Shown here: positions 5,249 to 5,773 of the stretch, piece after piece
How positions within the stretch are numbered: position 1 is the stretch's first letter
Layout of the letters: the number at the start of each line of letters is the position of its first letter
Assembly: GCA_025351555.1 (NCBI GenBank)
Contig: JANXVS010000461.1
Coordinates: 1-5,773 of the forward strand
Length of the DNA: 5,773 nucleotides
Source of the DNA: Pseudomonadota bacterium
GTDB lineage: Bacteria; Pseudomonadota; Gammaproteobacteria; Xanthomonadales; Rhodanobacteraceae
Direction: 5' to 3'
Notes under the pieces: model-generated
The model's input: only the letters and a program-made list of their open reading frames with translations
What the model was told of the DNA's origin: nothing
Database searches by the model: none
Program-made: the position numbers and the translations under genes

Positions 5249-5254
5249 TACAAT
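5249..5254 (+). promoter_or_regulatory. Candidate -10 box for rseP, possibly leaderless
   Basis: TACAAT matches the -10 consensus at five of six positions and lies 7 nt before the rseP ATG, so transcription would begin at or next to the start codon. There is no Shine-Dalgarno sequence upstream of that ATG, which agrees with a leaderless message. The -35 is unclear: ATGACG at 5223-5228 is about 20 bp away and lies inside the terminator stem. Confidence 0.4.
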
Positions 5255-5261
5255 TGACCCC

Positions 5262-5773
5262 ATGCAAGAAATTCTCGGTTCCATCTGGTGGCTACTGGTC
5301 ACCCTCGGCCTGCTGGTCACCTTCCACGAGTTCGGCCATTACTGGGTCGCGCGTCGCTGTGGAGTTAAGGTCCTGCGTTTCTCGGTGGGCTTCGGCAAGC
5401 CGATCTGGTCGCGTACGGCCCGTGATGGCGTTGAATACGCAATCGGCGCGATTCCGCTGGGCGGCTATGTGAAATTCCTCGACGCGCGCGAGGCGGACAA
5501 TCCCGAGCTCGTCGCACACCAAGCCGGCGAATACAGCTCCGCGCCCGTATGGCAGCGCATGGCAATCGCCGTCGCCGGCCCGGTGTTCAATATCCTGTTC
5601 ACCGTGGCCGCGTTCTGGGCGATGTTCGTCGTCGGCCGGCCGGATTTCCAGCCAGTCATCGACGCACCGCAAGGTCTGGCAGCAGATGCCGGCCTGCACG
5701 CGGGCGACCGCATCGATGCGGTGGATGGCGAGCGCGCGGATTCCTGGAGCAGTGCGATGCTCGCGATCGCGCA
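5262..5773 (+). CDS. rseP: RseP site-2 zinc metalloprotease (5' part, runs off the window)
   Basis: RseP cuts RseA within the inner membrane after DegS, releasing sigma-E in envelope stress, and also clears remnant signal peptides. The first 170 residues are present. TM1 (about 5-25) carries the HEFGH zinc motif with H22, E23 and H26 at the same numbers as in E. coli. IPLGGYVKF (64-72) is the membrane-associated beta loop, AGPVFN (105-110) opens TM2 (about 101-124), and the first periplasmic PDZ domain begins near 128 with AGLHAGDRIDAVDG. The second PDZ and the C-terminal LDG motif lie beyond the window. ATG 5262 is chosen because its N-terminus aligns with the family. No ribosome binding site is seen. 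In relatives bamA follows. Confidence 0.96.
   Translation, partial: MQEILGSIWWLLVTLGLLVTFHEFGHYWVARRCGVKVLRFSVGFGKPIWSRTARDGVEYAIGAIPLGGYVKFLDAREADNPELVAHQAGEYSSAPVWQRMAIAVAGPVFNILFTVAAFWAMFVVGRPDFQPVIDAPQGLAADAGLHAGDRIDAVDGERADSWSSAMLAIA

Noticed and set aside
5254..5472. Plus-strand 72-codon frame starting just before rseP
   Set aside because: It is another frame of rseP, which has HEFGH and continuous homology through the same stretch.

Overview
The window is GC-rich (about 60% by eye), with short spacers and nearly all genes on the + strand. The order frr, uppS, cdsA, dxr, rseP is the gammaproteobacterial order seen in Xanthomonadales and relatives. In E. coli, by contrast, dxr follows frr directly. 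Protein similarity recalled from memory (RRF, UppS, Dxr, RseP close to gammaproteobacterial forms) fits a Xanthomonadales/Rhodanobacteraceae-type organism. That placement is an inference; the housekeeping gene identities are secure.

Layout. Positions 1-111 hold an open frame that may be the tail of an upstream gene. Positions 154-1158 encode a secreted outer-membrane beta-barrel protein. It is preceded by a 14-bp palindrome, a strong Shine-Dalgarno sequence and a six-codon mini-ORF. After a short spacer with an extended -10 promoter comes frr (1248-1805). A RelB/RelE-type toxin-antitoxin pair (1883-2107 and 2091-2360) follows, with a clear inverted-repeat operator over its own promoter. uppS (2347-3105) begins inside the toxin gene. 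A 70-nt spacer then carries two near-identical stem-loops, both perfect matches to the RsmA/CsrA binding consensus, ahead of cdsA (3176-4000, GTG start). cdsA overlaps dxr (3997-5175) by ATGA. A long, T-tailed hairpin separates dxr from the 5' part of rseP (5262 to the window edge), which may be transcribed from a promoter that makes it leaderless.

How the genes work together. frr recycles ribosomes. Dxr makes MEP, the precursor of isoprenoids. UppS condenses isoprenoid units into the undecaprenyl carrier lipid for peptidoglycan and O-antigen. CdsA makes CDP-diacylglycerol for all phospholipids. RseP is the site-2 protease of the envelope stress response. The block is therefore mainly an envelope-building operon.

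The most interesting points are regulatory. First, a self-regulated toxin-antitoxin cassette sits in the frr-uppS junction, and the essential uppS start codon lies inside the toxin gene. Second, twin hairpins with identical AAGGAC hexaloops and a compensatory base-pair change sit in the cdsA leader, suggesting RsmA/CsrA control of phospholipid and isoprenoid synthesis. No tRNA, rRNA, CRISPR array or insertion sequence was seen, and no stretch over 300 bases lacks a gene.
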